A stretch of DNA of 64,000 nt from Rhodospirillales bacterium. Its GTDB lineage: Bacteria; Pseudomonadota; Alphaproteobacteria; UBA828. Both the position numbers and the translations under genes were made by a program. The notes beneath the pieces were generated by a model, which made no database searches, was not told the DNA's origin, and saw only the letters and a program-made list of their open reading frames with translations. The DNA lies in the NCBI GenBank assembly GCA_028818855.1, contig JAPPMY010000006.1, positions 1 to 64,000 on the forward strand, read 5' to 3'. Positions within the stretch are counted from its first letter, which is position 1. Each line of letters opens with the position of its first letter. This document shows positions 7,580-16,356 of the stretch, piece by piece.

Positions 7580-8686
7580 TCAGTCGGGCTGTCTCGCCGA
7601 GCGAATGGTTAGCGTCATCCCGTCGTTTCCCTGTTCGATCAGGGATTCGAAGGGATAGCCGGCTGCCCATGCTGGGGTGTCGATCGTCCAGGACAGGCGC
7701 CGGCCGCCGGCGGTGGGCTCGGAGACCACGCGGCCGCTCGCGACCGGCTCGTCGGGGTCCATCAGGACGGAGAATCGGCTGGCCGACTGCGGCGCCGAGC
7801 CGGTGAGCGGCACGGCCTCGTCCAGCGAGATGACCATGCGGTGCGACCCCTCGTCGTGCCGGTATCGTTTCAGCGCGCTCTCGGTATCCAGCTCGATGGT
7901 GGCGCGGTTCAGATAACCGGGCAGGTCGGCCACAAGAGCGACGCCTTCGTTGTGTTCCCTGATGTTAAAGGAGAGGCCGGCCGCCTCGTCGCTGAGCCGT
8001 GTTTCACTTGCCGAGAACGTCCACTGCCCGAAGGGCACGATCACGATTTGTATCCCGGCGCTGTAGCCGGCGACGAACCGGTGTACGCCGTCGGGATCGT
8101 CGCCGACGCGAAAGGAGAAGTCCTTTCCGCCGATCGCCACCCTGTTGTTGTCTGTCCGGGTGGAGCGCTGCCGATGAAACAGCATGACCAGTTTGTCGGC
8201 CGAGTGGCCAGACTGGTCCGTCAGACCGGCGCCGACCTCCGTCAGCGGTATGCCCTCGGCATCGACCTCGACCTCGACGCGGGCGCCATCTGGATCGCTG
8301 AATGAGACATACACACTCTGTCCGTCCTCGGCCCCGCCGGCGCGGCGATAGTCGATCTCGCGATAATGGAAGTCGTCGACTGCTTCGGCGATCCGTTGGT
8401 CGTCCATAAGGTGGTGCTGACGCTTTCCCCCCTCGCGCTCGGTGAAAATGATCCAGACGAGTCTGTAAGGATTGTAAGGCGCGTCGATGGACATGACCTC
8501 GACCGCTTCGTATGTCGGATGGCGCGGAAGCCACACGTACCAGTGGTGGTCGAAATAAACGTGGTTGCTGATCAGGGGCACCGCGGACGCGGCCGCCGCC
8601 GCGCTGCGGCCCACGGTCGCGAAGGCCATGCAGGCGAGGACCAGCGCCGCACCGATCAGCAGTCGAGAAAGACCATGACGCGTCAT
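7580..8686 (-). CDS. Secreted protein of unknown function
   Basis: I do not recognise this 368-residue protein. Residues 8-35 form a long signal peptide (hydrophobic core LLIGAALVLACMAFATVG, Ala-rich cleavage region), so it should leave the cytoplasm. The remainder alternates short polar and hydrophobic stretches, as in beta-rich proteins, with few cysteines and no transmembrane helix. Notable segments are H-V-Y-F-D-H-H-W-Y-V-W-L-P-R-H near residue 45 and R-L-S-W-T-I-D-T-P-A-W near 330. It is the last gene of a leftward run that also includes a helical-repeat protein, a regulator and a membrane protein; a shared surface or stress role is possible but unproven. Confidence 0.6.
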   Translation of the reverse strand: MTRHGLSRLLIGAALVLACMAFATVGRSAAAAASAVPLISNHVYFDHHWYVWLPRHPTYEAVEVMSIDAPYNPYRLVWIIFTEREGGKRQHHLMDDQRIAEAVDDFHYREIDYRRAGGAEDGQSVYVSFSDPDGARVEVEVDAEGIPLTEVGAGLTDQSGHSADKLVMLFHRQRSTRTDNNRVAIGGKDFSFRVGDDPDGVHRFVAGYSAGIQIVIVPFGQWTFSASETRLSDEAAGLSFNIREHNEGVALVADLPGYLNRATIELDTESALKRYRHDEGSHRMVISLDEAVPLTGSAPQSASRFSVLMDPDEPVASGRVVSEPTAGGRRLSWTIDTPAWAAGYPFESLIEQGNDGMTLTIRSARQPD

Positions 8687-8743
8687 TGCTTCAATCCCCC
8701 TCCGAATTAGTGCGGCAGAGCGTGCGTTGCGTTCGCCGACGGC

Positions 8744-9457
8744 TCACCAGTCCTCACAGCCGAAGCAGGTCAGCTCCGCAGGCGTGTCCGGATCGTCGAG
8801 CTGTCCCTGCGCCATGACCGCGTAGCGGGACTTCGGCAGCTCGGCGATCATGCGGCGCAGATACACCGTGGCGTCGTCGTGCCTCTCCAGCCGCCAGAGG
8901 ACTTCCGCGAGCCCGCCAAGGAGGTCGCCCCGGCTGTCCACCGTGAGGGAATCGAACGCGGGCGTGCGCAGCTCGAGGATCTTCGTGTAGTCCTCGAGCG
9001 AGGTCTCCAGGTAGCGCTCGCGTGCCGAGGCATCGGGTGTGTACCGCGCGACCGACAGCAGGACGGAGGCGCGCGGCACCCGGGTCTGCAGGCTCTCCGG
9101 TGCGAGCGAGACCGCACGGTCGAACTGGGCGAGGCTCCTGTCGAACAGCGCCTGCCCCGTTTCCCGGTCGCCCTGCGCGAAGGCCGTGCCTGACTGAACA
9201 CTCCAGAGTGTCGCTTGCCAGACCAGGGCGCCCGGATGATCGGGGTCTGCCGCCAGCTTCTCCTCCACCAGCGCCAGGCCGCGCTCAAGCGCCTCCTCGT
9301 CGCCGAGGAAGCCCGCCGCGAAAAGCTCCGCAACCGCCTCGTCGAAGCGCTCCGGCTCGCCGGCCACGGCCGGAGCAGCCAGCAGAAGGCCCAGCAGCAG
9401 CGCAACGCAACCAAGAACGCGCCCGATCCGGCGCCGATAGGTCTTGCGAGTCTGCAT
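8744..9457 (-). CDS. Secreted TPR-like helical-repeat protein
   Basis: A 237-residue protein with a signal peptide (residues 10-32, ending AVAG). The rest is helical and shows TPR-like periodicity: A-L-V-W-Q-A-T-L-W near 77-85, D-R-S-L-A-Q-F-D-R-A-V-S-L-A-P (106-120) and G-L-A-E-V-L-W-R-L-E-R-H-D-D-A (182-196). It ends with an unusual C-F-G-C-E-D-W tail containing a CxxC pair. Function unknown; TPR folds mediate protein contacts. The ATG at 9457 is preceded by GAGGGAGAGACGAG, so the longer upstream extension of the frame is not used. It follows the winged-helix regulator by 16 bases on the same strand. Confidence 0.65.
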   Translation of the reverse strand: MQTRKTYRRRIGRVLGCVALLLGLLLAAPAVAGEPERFDEAVAELFAAGFLGDEEALERGLALVEEKLAADPDHPGALVWQATLWSVQSGTAFAQGDRETGQALFDRSLAQFDRAVSLAPESLQTRVPRASVLLSVARYTPDASARERYLETSLEDYTKILELRTPAFDSLTVDSRGDLLGGLAEVLWRLERHDDATVYLRRMIAELPKSRYAVMAQGQLDDPDTPAELTCFGCEDW

Positions 9458-9473
9458 CTCGTCTCTCCCTCTC

Positions 9474-9779
9474 TCAGGCGCCGGCGCCTTCGCCCTCCAG
9501 GATGTCGCGCAGGTAGGCCACATGGTTCTGGAAGGCGCGCCGTCCCGGCGCGGTAATGCGGACACGCGTTCTCGGCCGCCTGCCCACGAAATCCTTCTCG
9601 ACGGCGACGTAGCCCGTCTTCTCCAGCGTCGTCAGGTGCGATCCGAGGTTGCCGTCGGTGGCGCCGGTGATCGCCTTGAGGCGCACGAACTCCAGCATCT
9701 CGCGCCGCGGCAGCGCGTTCAGGGCTGACATGATCTTCAGCCGCGTCGACTGGTGAACGATCTCGTCGGGTGCGCTCAT
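9474..9779 (-). CDS. Winged-helix transcriptional regulator (HTH_34-like)
   Basis: A 101-residue single-domain DNA-binding protein. It opens with H-Q-S-T-R-L-K-I-M-S-A-L, continues with the recognition region T-G-A-T-D-G-N-L-G-S-H-L-T-T-L-E-K and ends with a wing K-D-F-V-G-R-R-P-R-T-R-V-R-I-T. This order fits the small MarR/ArsR-like winged-helix group that represses stress or transporter genes. Its ATG overlaps the stop codon of the upstream membrane-protein gene (ATGA), so the two are translationally coupled. It probably controls its own operon from the promoter near 10380 (inference). Confidence 0.8.
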   Translation of the reverse strand: MSAPDEIVHQSTRLKIMSALNALPRREMLEFVRLKAITGATDGNLGSHLTTLEKTGYVAVEKDFVGRRPRTRVRITAPGRRAFQNHVAYLRDILEGEGAGA

Positions 9780-10342
9780 CAGGCGCGCCGCATCCAGAGG
9801 CCGCCGAGAACGAGAGCCGCCCCGCCTGCGAACGGCACGATCAGGTGCAGGTACGCCGGCGCGGCGACGAACACCGCAACGGCGAGACCGCCCAGCGCCG
9901 CGCCGACGGCCGCAAAGCGGAGGCCCAGCCAGCACCCGACGATGGCGTAGCCCGCCGCGACCAGCAGGGTGAAGAACATCGTGATCTCGCCACCCTCGGC
10001 CGGAGCGAAGACCATCAGCGTCAGCCCGCTGAATGCCGCCACGGCGGTCGCCGAGCCCACGTAGCGGAAAAGACGGACACGATCGTCGCGCTCGCCGCAG
10101 CGCCGCGCGTGCCGGACGATCAGCCATCCAGTGCCGGCAAGGCCGACGATATCGACGGCACCCCAGACGATGCCGGCATTCGCCGGCGACGCGGCCCCGA
10201 CGGCACCGGCGACGACCCACAGCACGCCCCACAGCAGGAGGTAGGGGCTCGCCAGCCCGTAGCCGAACAGCGTCTGGCTGCGGCGCTCCGCGGTCTCGAC
10301 GTCGTGCAGCGCCGACCGGGCATCGTCCTTGCTCACGCTCAT
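9779..10342 (-). CDS. Multi-pass membrane protein upstream of the regulator
   Basis: A 187-residue protein with about six hydrophobic segments and a charged N-terminal helix (S-K-D-D-A-R-S-A-L-H-D-V-E). No catalytic motif is visible. Membrane proteins of this kind are often coupled to HTH_34-type regulators and may act as sensor partners, but this is inference. The start at 10342 (ATG, GGAGGCAGCC upstream) places a candidate promoter 34 bases ahead. The frame is open further upstream to 10486, but that part would include the promoter and is not coding. Confidence 0.68.
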   Translation of the reverse strand: MSVSKDDARSALHDVETAERRSQTLFGYGLASPYLLLWGVLWVVAGAVGAASPANAGIVWGAVDIVGLAGTGWLIVRHARRCGERDDRVRLFRYVGSATAVAAFSGLTLMVFAPAEGGEITMFFTLLVAAGYAIVGCWLGLRFAAVGAALGGLAVAVFVAAPAYLHLIVPFAGGAALVLGGLWMRRA

Positions 10343-10375
10343 GGCTGCCTCCGCGCCCTCGCACAGGTCATAGCA

Positions 10376-10403
10376 ATTATAGTATCGCAAAAAGGCTCTG
10401 CAA
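10376..10403 (-). promoter_or_regulatory. Sigma70-type promoter of the leftward operon
   Basis: On the minus strand a perfect TATAAT (10381-10376) lies 16 bases downstream of TTGCAG (10403-10398), a partial match to TTGACA. Transcription would begin near 10369, giving a leader of about 26 bases before the membrane-protein ATG at 10342. The surrounding 60 bases are locally AT-rich. Confidence 0.6.
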
Positions 10404-10555
10404 TACAGAGTAATCTGCATGCCAAAACGGCTTGATTCGCTGCCCCGCCATTCCCACATGGAAGACCAAGGCCCGGTTGGTGGCATGGCGGCCGGCGCGA
10501 ACGATCACTCAAGGGCGCAACCGCCGGGACCGGGTAGACGAAGGAGGGCCAGGCG

Positions 10556-10981
10556 ATGGCACGAGTGTCACCCTTCAGCAGCCCTCTTCTGCTCGGCTTC
10601 GATCGCCTGGAAGAGATGCTCGACCGGCTCGCCGGCTCCCAGCCCGACGGCTATCCCCCCTACAACGTCGTGCATGCGGGAGAAGAGCGGCTGCGCATCA
10701 GCCTCGCCGTGGCCGGGTTCGACGAGGACGACATCGACGTCACCCTCGAGCGCAACGCGCTGCACATCAGGGGCCGTCAGGTCGAGGAGAACGGCGCCGT
10801 CTACCTCTACCGGGGAATCGCCGCGCGCCGGTTCCACCGCACGTTCCTGCTCGCGGACGGGATCGAGGTCGACGGCGCGCGCCTCGACAGCGGCCTGCTC
10901 CACATCGAGTTGACCCGCCCCACCGCGCCCGAAATCGTGAAGACGGTTCCGATCAACGGCGCCGGCGGGGCAGGGGGCTAG
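10556..10981 (+). CDS. Hsp20 family small heat-shock protein
   Basis: A 141-residue alpha-crystallin-domain chaperone of the IbpA type. The conserved segments are P-P-Y-N-V-V (39-44), the L-R-I-S-L-A-V-A-G-F strand, I-D-V-T-L-E-R-N-A-L-H-I-R-G, Y-R-G-I-A-A-R-R-F-H-R-T-F-L-L and the A-R-L-D-S-G-L-L-H-I edge strand. It is expected to hold unfolded proteins in the cytoplasm during stress. In E. coli IbpA the C-terminal anchor is I-x-I/V; here V-P-I appears near residue 131. The next gene encodes a DUF1150 protein, a frequent partner of hsp20 in Alphaproteobacteria. Confidence 0.9.
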   Translation: MARVSPFSSPLLLGFDRLEEMLDRLAGSQPDGYPPYNVVHAGEERLRISLAVAGFDEDDIDVTLERNALHIRGRQVEENGAVYLYRGIAARRFHRTFLLADGIEVDGARLDSGLLHIELTRPTAPEIVKTVPINGAGGAGG

Positions 10982-11055
10982 GCGATGCTTGTGTTGCGTG
11001 AGCGGCGCGGCGGTCGCGGCTGCGACTTCCGGGCCCGGGGTGAAGGAGGAAGGTC

Positions 11056-11271
11056 ATGAATGACGTCGAACGGGCGACTGCCGGCGAGCACGGGGACTAC
11101 GTCCACTTCCTCACCGGCAACGAAGCCTACATTCGGGAAGTCCTCGTGGATGGCGCCATGGTCTTCGGTATCCACGCGCCGGACGGCCGCCTCCTCGGCG
11201 TCGCGCCGGATCGCGAGCTCGCGTTCGCCGCCGCCCGCCAGCACCAGCTCGAGCCGCTCAGCGTTCACTGA
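11056..11271 (+). CDS. DUF1150 family small protein
   Basis: A 71-residue cytoplasmic protein of the DUF1150 family, with Y-I-R-E-V-L-V-D-G, V-F-G-I-H-A-P-D-G and a C-terminal D-R-E-L-A-F-A-A-A-R-Q-H. The family is nearly confined to Alphaproteobacteria and usually follows an hsp20 gene; its function is not known. GGAGGAAGG precedes the ATG by a few bases. It converges with the ChvG-like kinase gene, leaving only 16 bases between the stop codons. Confidence 0.82.
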   Translation: MNDVERATAGEHGDYVHFLTGNEAYIREVLVDGAMVFGIHAPDGRLLGVAPDRELAFAAARQHQLEPLSVH

Positions 11272-11287
11272 GCCGGACGAGCAGCGC

Positions 11288-13000
11288 TCAGCCCGGCTCG
11301 GACGAGCGGGCGGGCGCCGCGGCGGGAAGCTCCAGGCGGAAGCTCGCGCCCAGCACACGGCCCGCCGAATCGTAGCGGTTGGTGCAGGCGAGCCGGCCGC
11401 CGTGGGCCTCGGCGATCTGGCGTGAAATGCTGAGACCGAGACCGGAGTGGGCGCCGAAGGTCTCGCCCTCGGGCCGGAAGGTGTAGAACCGCCGGAAAAT
11501 CGCCTCCTCCATCCCGGCCGGCACGCCGGGGCCGTCGTCGTCCACGCTGACCACGACTCCCGCCCCGTCGCGGCGCAGCCCGAGCGCGACCGTTCCGCCC
11601 GGCGGGCTGAACGAGCGGGCGTTGCCCACGAGGTTCTGCAGCACCTGGGCGAGGCGGTCCTCGACGCCGAGCACCGCGAACGGACCTTCGCCTTCGATCT
11701 CCAGGGTCGTCGTTGCTGCCGGCGCATCGCTCGCCGATGCCGCGGCACCCTGCATCTCCGCGAGAGTCGTCAGCATGGCGCGAATGTCGACGGGCTCCAG
11801 TTGAGCGCGGGCCAGCTCGGTATCGATCTTGGAGGCATCGGCGATCTGGCTCAGCAGCCGATCCAGCCTCTTCACGTCCTCGCCGACGAGCGCGAGCAGT
11901 TTCGCGCGCTTCTCTTCGTCGTCGACCCGCCGCGCCGTATCGACGGCGCTGAGCACGGAGCTGAGGGGGTTCTTCACCTCGTGCGCGACGTCGGCCACGA
12001 ACCGCTCGATCGCATCCATGCGCACCCAGAGCGCCTCGGTCATGTCGCGCAGCGCCGCGGAGAGGCGTCCGATCTCGTCGTTTCGCGCCGTGAAGTCGGG
12101 GATCGCGACCTTGCGCCCGCCGCCGGCACGCACCCGCTCGGCCGCGCGCGCGAGCCGGCGCACCGGGCGGGTGATGGTGCCCGCGAAGAAGAGGCTGAGG
12201 AGGATAGTGATGCCGAGCGCGATGCAGAACGCCTGCAGGATCGTGAAGCGGGCGTTGCGGACGCTCTCCAGCACGTCCTCCGCATCCGCCACCAGGAGCA
12301 GCGCACCCTGCACCCGGCGGAACGGCTGGATCGGCGCGGCCACGACGGCGACGAGCCGGGCGTCGGCCGTTCTCTGCATGGCTTGCCCGGCGGTGCCCTG
12401 AAGCGCGCTCAGCACCTTGGGCAGGTCGTCCGCGCGCGGGTCGCTCGGCTCGGTGTGGAGAGGGACCGTCGTGCGCGGCGGCAAGCGCGCGGTGATCCAC
12501 TCGTAGGCGGCGTCCGCCGCCCGGCCGAGGACGCCGCGGTCTTCGTCCGGGGGCGGCAATTCCGTCGTCTGCACCGGCGCCATCGGCAGCCGCCAGGAGT
12601 CGACGGCGAGGGTGCCGTCCGCATCGAAGAGCAGCGCGCGCGTGTCGATGGGCAGGCTCAGGCGGTGCACCAGCGTCGCCGCGGCGGTGCGGTCGAGGCC
12701 CGGCTCCGACGTGCCGGCGGTGTCGACCGCGCTGTCGCCGAGCGCAGCAGCGAGCAACGTCGCTTCGCGGGCGAGCGCGTCCAGCTTGGCATCCATCAGG
12801 TCGCGCTGAAGGTGGTCGAGATAGAAGAAGCCCGCCACCAGGACTCCCAGCGCCATCACGTTGATGGCGAGGATGCGGGCGGTGAGCGGAAAGGCGATGC
12901 GCGGCCGCGGGCGACGGCCGGCCTTCGCCTGCGGGGCGGACGGCGCCGCCGTCAGATCGCGCTCGACCGGATCACGGCGCGGTGTATCGGTAACCGACAC
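11288..13000 (-). CDS. chvG: ChvG/BvrS/ExoS-type sensor histidine kinase
   Basis: A 570-residue membrane sensor kinase. Two transmembrane helices (about 42-60 and 252-273) bracket a periplasmic sensor domain of about 190 residues. A HAMP segment follows, then the H-box V-A-H-E-V-K-N-P with phospho-acceptor His340, the N-box L-V-G-N-A-R, and G-boxes D-D-D-G-P-G-V and S-G-L-G-L-S. ChvG senses acid or envelope stress and phosphorylates ChvI. The gene starts with GTG and overlaps the end of chvI by 29 bases, so translation is coupled. The hprK/PTS genes that commonly follow chvG in Alphaproteobacteria are absent. Confidence 0.88.
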   Translation of the reverse strand: MSVTDTPRRDPVERDLTAAPSAPQAKAGRRPRPRIAFPLTARILAINVMALGVLVAGFFYLDHLQRDLMDAKLDALAREATLLAAALGDSAVDTAGTSEPGLDRTAAATLVHRLSLPIDTRALLFDADGTLAVDSWRLPMAPVQTTELPPPDEDRGVLGRAADAAYEWITARLPPRTTVPLHTEPSDPRADDLPKVLSALQGTAGQAMQRTADARLVAVVAAPIQPFRRVQGALLLVADAEDVLESVRNARFTILQAFCIALGITILLSLFFAGTITRPVRRLARAAERVRAGGGRKVAIPDFTARNDEIGRLSAALRDMTEALWVRMDAIERFVADVAHEVKNPLSSVLSAVDTARRVDDEEKRAKLLALVGEDVKRLDRLLSQIADASKIDTELARAQLEPVDIRAMLTTLAEMQGAAASASDAPAATTTLEIEGEGPFAVLGVEDRLAQVLQNLVGNARSFSPPGGTVALGLRRDGAGVVVSVDDDGPGVPAGMEEAIFRRFYTFRPEGETFGAHSGLGLSISRQIAEAHGGRLACTNRYDSAGRVLGASFRLELPAAAPARSSEPG

Positions 13001-13664
13001 CGTAGAGCGTCTCGATCTGCGAGAAGGACGGGTCGATGGACCTGAATTTCTTGCGGATGCGCTTCACGTGGCTGTCGATGGTGCGGTCCTCGACGTAGAT
13101 CTGGTCGCCGTAGGCGGCATCCATGAGCTGGTTCCGGCTCTTCACGTGGCCGGGGCGCTGGGCCAGCGCCTTCAGCAGCAGGAACTCGGTCACCGTCAGC
13201 GAGAGCGCCTCGCCCTGCCAGGTGCAGACATGGCGGTCCTCGTCGAGCACCAGGGCGCCCCGTACCATGAGGGCGTGTGCCGAATCGACGCCCCTGGCAG
13301 GCTCGGCCCGCCGCAGGATCGTCCGGATCCGCTCGACCAGGAGGCGGATCGAGAAGGGCTTGGTGATGTAGTCGTCCGCACCCTGGCTGAGGCCGAAGAG
13401 CTGATCGTCCTCGGCGTCCTTGGAGGTCAGGAACACCACCGGCACGGTCGAATGCTTGCGCAGCTGGGCGAGCAGTTCCAGCCCGTCCATCTGCGGCATC
13501 TTGATGTCGAGCACCGCAAGGTCCACCGGCCGGCTCAGCAGGTCCTGCAGCGCCTTCACCGGGTCGCTGTGGGGGCGGACGACGAACCCCTCCGCCTCCA
13601 GCGCCATGGTGACCGAGGTGAGCAGGTGCTGGTCGTCATCGACGAGCGCGATGGTCGAAGACAC
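12972..13664 (-). CDS. chvI: ChvI/BvrR-type response regulator
   Basis: A 230-residue OmpR-family regulator. The receiver domain has the acidic D-D-D triad near residue 9, phospho-acceptor Asp53 in V-L-D-I-K-M-P, the switch Thr in L-T-S-K and the K-P-F signature; the C-terminal winged helix has [16 protein letters not shown] and ends Y-G-V-G-Y-R-Y. This matches ChvI/BvrR, which governs the envelope, motility and acid response. GTG at 13664 with AAGGAG nine bases upstream is preferred to the TTG at 13688, because family members begin directly with T-I-A-L-V-D-D-D. Confidence 0.88.
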   Translation of the reverse strand: MSSTIALVDDDQHLLTSVTMALEAEGFVVRPHSDPVKALQDLLSRPVDLAVLDIKMPQMDGLELLAQLRKHSTVPVVFLTSKDAEDDQLFGLSQGADDYITKPFSIRLLVERIRTILRRAEPARGVDSAHALMVRGALVLDEDRHVCTWQGEALSLTVTEFLLLKALAQRPGHVKSRNQLMDAAYGDQIYVEDRTIDSHVKRIRKKFRSIDPSFSQIETLYGVGYRYTAP

Positions 13665-13759
13665 CGTTTCTCGCTCCTTCTGCGGCAATCGCCCCGACTA
13701 TGGGCCGACTGTGGCCATTTTGGGGCGCCGAACCATGCGCTCGCCCTGGCGCGGCCTCC

Positions 13760-15142
13760 TCAGTAGCGGGCGATCGGCCGCCGCGCCACCGCGAGGAAGC
13801 GGCCCGAGAGCAGGGTGCTGGCGCTCAGCGCGCCTGCCAGAATACCCCACATCAGCCCGTCGACGCCGATGCCCACCAGGAAGGCCAGCACGTAGCCGAG
13901 GGGCACCGTGATGCACCACCAGGAGATGAGCTGGAGCCCCGGCGGCACCCACACGTCGGCAATGCCGCGAAGCGCGCCCATCAGCACTGCCTGCATCCCG
14001 TCGAACACCAGGATGATACCGCAAATGCCGATGAGGGACGCGGCCAGCGGCAGGACGGCCGGATCGTCGGTGTAGAGGCGCGCGAGCGGCAGGCCGAGGC
14101 CGAGGAATGGCCCGGCAAAGCAGGCCATCAGGCAGGCGATCAGCAGGACTCCTGCCCATCCGGCGCGCGCTATGTCGGTCGGGTTGCGCCGGCCCACCGC
14201 GTTGCCGACCCGGATCATGCTGGCCGCTGCCGTCCCGATCGCGACCATGAAGACCAGGCCGATCAGGTTGTAGCCGATCTGGTAGGCGGCGAGCGGCACC
14301 GTGCCGAGGTTGCCGGCAAGCATCACCAGGGCGGCGAAGGCCGTCGTCTCGAGGCCCCGCGCAGCAGCCAGCGGGTAGCCGAGCCGCCGGAGCCGGCGCG
14401 AGACCGCCCAGAAATCCGTGACCCGCCGGCTGACGCCGAGCGCCTGGCCATCGGGCAGGCGCAGCACGACGAGAAGGAGAGCCGCGAACATCACCCAGCG
14501 CACCAGCGAGGTGGCGATGGCCGCGCCTTCCGCCCCCATCTCGGGCGCGCCGAAGTTGCCGAAGATGAACATCCAGTTGAGCAGGACGTTGAGCAGCACC
14601 GCGCCGAACATCACCAGCATGCCGGGGATCGGCCGGCTGATGCCCTCCAGGAAGTGGCTGCACACCACCCACATCATCAGCGGCGGGGAGCCCCACGCGA
14701 TCATGTCGAGCACGCGGCCGCCGCCGAGGGCGACGGCGGGCTCCTGCCCTGTCCCTTCCAGTATCCAGCGGCCGAGCAGGCAGAGCAGCCCCATGAGGAC
14801 GCCGAGGGCGACCGCGTGGACCATGCTCACGCGCCAGAACGTGCCGCAGGCGGCACGGTCGTGCGCGCCGTGAGCCTGGGCGACCAGGATCGTCGTGCCC
14901 TGGAGCAGGCCCACGCCGATCAGGATCATGACGACCTGGGCCGCGTTCGCCGCCGCGTAGTAGGCGAGCGAGAGCGTGCCGTAGTGCCCCAGCATCGCGG
15001 AATCGACCGCGACCATCACGAGCAGCCCCGCACGCGCGAGGATCACCGGGCCGGCGAGCCGGGCCGTCCGCGTCAGATGACGGCTGAACGGCATGGCGGC
15101 GCTGACCGGGCGCTCCGGCGCGACGGCGACTCCCTTCGTCAT
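13760..15142 (-). CDS. MATE family efflux transporter
   Basis: A 460-residue inner-membrane protein with about twelve hydrophobic helices in two related halves, typical of MATE exporters (NorM/DinF group). Family-like segments include L-A-G-P-V-I-L-A-R in the first helix, V-D-S-A-M-L-G-H-Y-G and, in the second half, Q-I-G-Y-N-L-I-G-L-V-F-M-V. Such pumps expel cationic drugs or metabolites using Na+ or H+. ATG at 15142 gives the usual length; the open frame further upstream has no ribosome site. It is a single gene between chvI and the divergent ABC operon. Confidence 0.85.
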   Translation of the reverse strand: MTKGVAVAPERPVSAAMPFSRHLTRTARLAGPVILARAGLLVMVAVDSAMLGHYGTLSLAYYAAANAAQVVMILIGVGLLQGTTILVAQAHGAHDRAACGTFWRVSMVHAVALGVLMGLLCLLGRWILEGTGQEPAVALGGGRVLDMIAWGSPPLMMWVVCSHFLEGISRPIPGMLVMFGAVLLNVLLNWMFIFGNFGAPEMGAEGAAIATSLVRWVMFAALLLVVLRLPDGQALGVSRRVTDFWAVSRRLRRLGYPLAAARGLETTAFAALVMLAGNLGTVPLAAYQIGYNLIGLVFMVAIGTAAASMIRVGNAVGRRNPTDIARAGWAGVLLIACLMACFAGPFLGLGLPLARLYTDDPAVLPLAASLIGICGIILVFDGMQAVLMGALRGIADVWVPPGLQLISWWCITVPLGYVLAFLVGIGVDGLMWGILAGALSASTLLSGRFLAVARRPIARY

Positions 15143-15378
15143 GGCGCCGGACCTTAGCCCGGAATTCTCTCCAGGGTCATGGTCTGCCCGACACGTATCC
15201 GCGTACGGCGCCCATCCGGCCGCTGCCTTGACTCGGTTAGGGCGCGACACTAGGCTCCCGCGACGCAAAATTCCGGTGTCTGGAGGAACAGGGTGAACGA
15301 CTGGCACTTCGCTGGCGGGGTGTGTCGCGATAAGAGTTTGGGTTCGCCGTCCAGCGCAAGTACGTGCAGTCGCGCTAG

Positions 15379-16353
15379 ATGACGCCTGCCCATTCCAAGA
15401 CCGGATCGCCCGAATACCCGGAGTGGTTCAAGAACAAGAAGCGGGAACGCTTGCTCATCGTTTCGCGATGGGTGCCGATTTCTCTTATCGGCTTGCCTGT
15501 TCTCGTTCTCCTTGCGATCGTCATTTATCCGACGATCTGGATGTTTTTCCACGCCTTCCACGACACGACGTTGATGTCGCTCACACGCGACCGCTACAAC
15601 TTCATCTGGTTTGACAATTTCGCCAACGTTTTCACCAACGATCGCTTCGTCAGCAGCGTCGTCAACCTGGTGCAGTATCTCGTCTTCGGTGCGGTGCTGG
15701 AGGTGATCCTGGGCACCGCGCTCGCGCTCATGCTGTTCTCGGTCGTGAAATGGAATTGGGCGCGAACGCTGCTGCTGATCTGCATGGTGGTGCCGCTGAT
15801 GCTGCCGCCCGCCATGACCGGGCTCATGTGGCTCCTGATGCTCACGCCGCACAACGGGATCATCAACGAGATCCTGATCGTCACCGGAATTTCGACGGAG
15901 AAGGTGGAGTGGTTCACGACGAGCCTCTCTCTCTGGTCCGTCACGTTTGCCGACATCTGGCAATGGACCTCTCTGCCCCTGCTGATCGTCTACGCGGGGC
16001 GTGCGTCCCTGCCGCAATCGATTTACGAGGCTGCGCGGGTCGATGGCGCGTCGCGATGGAAGGTGCTGACCCGGATCACGCTGCCGATGCTGAAGGAGGT
16101 CATCGCGATCGCCTTCATCATCCGCTTCATGGACGCGTACAAGTATGTCGACAAGATCTACGTGATGACGTCCGGCGGGCCTGCCGAATCGTCGGAATTG
16201 CCCGTCTATATCGCTTACCAGCGCGGCATTCGCGATTTCCAGGTCGGCGAGGCGGCCGGCTACGCGATCATGATCTTCATCGTTGCCGCGGTGCTCGTGA
16301 CCCTCTTCCTGAAGTACCTCAAGAAGGTTCTGAAGGCACAGGCGATCGCCTGA
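15379..16353 (+). CDS. Carbohydrate ABC transporter permease 1 (MalF/UgpA class)
   Basis: A 324-residue permease with six predicted helices. The EAA loop E-A-A-R-V-D-G-A-S-R-W-K-V-L-T-R-I-T-L-P, which docks with the ATPases, is intact. The long charged N-terminus and the first periplasmic loop fit the MalF/UgpA class rather than MalG. It starts the importer operon, with the second permease four bases downstream. The first 200 bases use more A/T-ending codons than most of the window. The substrate is probably a sugar, polyol or glycerol-like compound, inferred from family only. No clear ribosome site precedes the ATG. Confidence 0.86.
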   Translation: MTPAHSKTGSPEYPEWFKNKKRERLLIVSRWVPISLIGLPVLVLLAIVIYPTIWMFFHAFHDTTLMSLTRDRYNFIWFDNFANVFTNDRFVSSVVNLVQYLVFGAVLEVILGTALALMLFSVVKWNWARTLLLICMVVPLMLPPAMTGLMWLLMLTPHNGIINEILIVTGISTEKVEWFTTSLSLWSVTFADIWQWTSLPLLIVYAGRASLPQSIYEAARVDGASRWKVLTRITLPMLKEVIAIAFIIRFMDAYKYVDKIYVMTSGGPAESSELPVYIAYQRGIRDFQVGEAAGYAIMIFIVAAVLVTLFLKYLKKVLKAQAIA

Positions 16354-16356
16354 TCG

